Both the position numbers and the translations under genes were made by a program. 64,000 bases of DNA from Eudromia elegans. Lineage: Eukaryota > Chordata > Aves > Tinamiformes > Tinamidae. The DNA lies in NCBI GenBank assembly GCA_003342815.1, contig PTEX01000164.1, positions 473,748 through 537,747 of the forward strand, read 5' to 3'. Below, in pieces: positions 62,284-64,000 of this stretch; within the stretch, counting starts at the first letter, position 1, and each line of letters starts with the position of its first letter. The notes under the pieces are model-generated. The model was not told the DNA's origin, did not search any database, and saw only the letters and a list, made by a program, of their open reading frames with translations.

Positions 62284-63714
62284 GAATTGTAGTGGACATT
62301 TATCTCTGGATGTTTTTATCCTTCTGAAAAAATCATAACTTAAATCTTATTTTTAAGACCACAGCAACCTGAATGTTGGGAGCTAGTCCATTCATCTTAG
62401 AAGTAGCCCAAGACATTGACCAAAGCTATTACCATGCAAAAAATGCAGTGGCTTTGTGTGGCACTCAAGAAATGAGATTTAATGCAATACCTACCAGCAA
62501 GTTTTTTTCCAAATATTTGGGATTTGGTAAGCCAAACATGTAACACTTGTCAGCTTTCATTGAGTGATGTGGTTAAAAAGTTCATGTCCTTTTTCTAATG
62601 CAAGACTTAGTACTGTTTGATGGAAATCAACCAAACTTGTTCTTGAAATCTGTAGTTTTTCTGTTCAGTTTTGTTACTCTTTTAATACAAGCCTCTTCTG
62701 CTCCCTCTAGTCTGCAGTGTATATTTGCTGTGCTCACTACCACCCTTCATCCCTGCTGCCTAAAAGAGCTGTTCCAGGCAGCAGAAAACAGTTAATATTG
62801 ACAACAGAAGTCAAATGAGGCAATCCAAGTGCTGGTTGAGAAAGGCATAACATGGAGAGGGCTAGCTCAATTTCCAGCTAGCTTGTTCAGGTCTTCTACT
62901 GTTTAATTTTTCACCACTTAGTTTCAAGTTCATTCCCAGTCAAGATCAGATTCTGTTTTTTCCTTCTATAAGACTCTTTTTTTAAAAAAAAAACCTCTTC
63001 CATTACTGTGTCACCTTAGAAAAAGGTTTCTGTGCTGGGAGGAGAGCCTGGAAGAAGGTACTGGTGAAAACCACCAGAAAAACTATAAACCTGCCTCTCT
63101 GAAAATGTGAGTATAACACCTTTCCAGACTAAGTAGTTTGGCACTAAAATATACATGGCACCTTCTGAGGAACGTGCCAGGGATAGGAAAGATGCTTGGC
63201 TTACAGATAGGGGCTGAATCTCTTTGCGAAAAGAACAGAAAAAGGCAAAGTTGATCCTGTTTTGGGTGCTTCCCAGAGTCCCCTCAGATAAGGGAGAAAC
63301 ATAATGGTGCTTGTGTGCAGGGAACAGTGCTGAATAAGACTTACTGAAAAATGATTGAGAACTTTTTCCTGGCAATATAGGAGAAGGCCCCCTCAGTGCC
63401 TTCCCCTGCAGCAGCAAGTCACTGCCGCTCTGCTGGAACTCCCTGGTCTGCAGGAATGGAAACCCCTTGCACAGCACCCTTGGATGGAGGAAGAACGCAG
63501 GGAGGGCTCTGATGGATCCCTTCTGAGTTCCTAGCTAGTGTTCCTGCCTGGCTTGGCAAGCTGCCTGGCAGGGTGACAGGCAATAGAGAGCCTGACAAAC
63601 TAGGGATTTCTAGTACCTGTGTTCATTGCTCTTGTAGGTCAAGCTTGCAGGCTTTAAGACTTGTGATTCAAAGGCAGCTTTGATAAGTGGACTGCCCCAG
63701 AGCGAGGGCTTGCC

Positions 63715-63731
63715 TTTTTTTTTTTTTTTTT
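63715..63731. repeat. T17 homopolymer
   Basis: Seventeen consecutive T. No adjacent element body or polyadenylation signal was recognised on the strand for which this would be a tail. Confidence 0.9.
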
Positions 63732-64000
63732 GAACTGCAGCCTAAGAATACAGCTAGAGCTGCTGATCACAGATTACAGGCTTTTAAACAGCTCAGTGGA
63801 AAGGCAAGTAGGAAAACTAAATCTGAAGTTTTCATGAAGTATGTGAAAAGTATGTTGACCTGTCATAAAAGGCTTTGGCTGTGTCTGCATGACTGAAAAT
63901 GACAATAAGTATAATTTTTATTATATTGTTTGAATTGGCATTATTACTTAATAGTGGAACCCAGTTTTAAAGTTGGACATTGTAACAGTAATAAGATAAA

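Larger units (their letters stand above)
42236..64000 (+). other. Long exon-less stretch, possible plus-strand intron
   Basis: Nearly 22 kb with no exon I can recognise. From about 42.8 kb on, many plus-strand lines show more T than A and more G than C. For example, 43,501-43,560 has 24 T to 11 A and 19 G to about 6 C. This bias is typical of transcribed strands in vertebrates and fits an intron read left to right from the CpG island at 41.1-42.1 kb. The 78-codon frame at 58,427-58,663 and the 153-codon frame at 63,016-63,477 (minus, GTG start) have no recognisable domain. No interspersed repeat was recognised in the stretch, which is unusual for its length. Small simple repeats are listed separately. 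Confidence 0.35.

Noticed and set aside
63016-63477. 153-codon minus-strand frame
   Set aside because: Begins at GTG, the first ATG lies far inside, and no domain is recognisable.
1-64000. Endogenous retrovirus, LTR pair, Polinton or DNA transposon
   Set aside because: No gag, pol, env, integrase or capsid-like frame, no long direct repeats and no terminal inverted repeats were recognised on either strand.
1-64000. CRISPR array, operon or other prokaryotic system
   Set aside because: The repeats seen are short tandem duplications without spacers, coding density is near zero, and the CR1 copy shows vertebrate origin.

Overview
This window looks like vertebrate nuclear DNA, most likely from a bird. 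It is AT-rich, almost entirely non-coding, and poor in interspersed repeats. The one unmistakable element is the 3' end of a CR1 LINE at about 34.95-35.73 kb. Its reverse-transcriptase C-terminus and its tail of ATTCTATG units match the CR1 family that dominates bird genomes, and also occurs in crocodilians and turtles. I recognise no host protein-coding exon. Most long open frames start at GTG or CTG, match no family I know, or are chance openings in GC-richer patches.

Layout. From 1 to about 34.9 kb lies gene-poor DNA with a few short tandem duplications (4.96, 5.08, 11.8, 13.3 kb), microsatellites, homopolymer runs, and several faint stretches resembling ancient MIR/L2 repeats (clearest at 33.33-33.44 kb). 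It also holds a possible 3' mRNA-end insertion at 11.39-11.46 kb, a perfect 20-bp palindrome at 17.89 kb, a 3'-UTR-like stretch on the minus strand at 18.36-18.72 kb, and small CpG-dense patches at 21.8 and 26.3 kb. The CR1 copy follows at 34.95-35.73 kb.

The part most likely to be functional is 41.1-42.25 kb. Two CpG-dense blocks (41.13-41.50 and 41.82-42.07 kb) flank a strong splice-donor match at 41,712. They are followed by a short block with two TAATTA sites, a nested inverted repeat made of octamer-like sequences, and a 15-bp tandem duplication. Downstream, from about 42.8 kb to the window end, the plus strand looks richer in T than A and in G than C, as expected of an intron transcribed left to right. 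I infer an unannotated plus-strand promoter and first exon here with a long first intron beyond, but no coding exon in the window proves it.

I saw no CRISPR array, operon, rRNA, confident tRNA, recognisable endogenous retrovirus, or DNA transposon with terminal inverted repeats. I found no convincing undescribed gene system.
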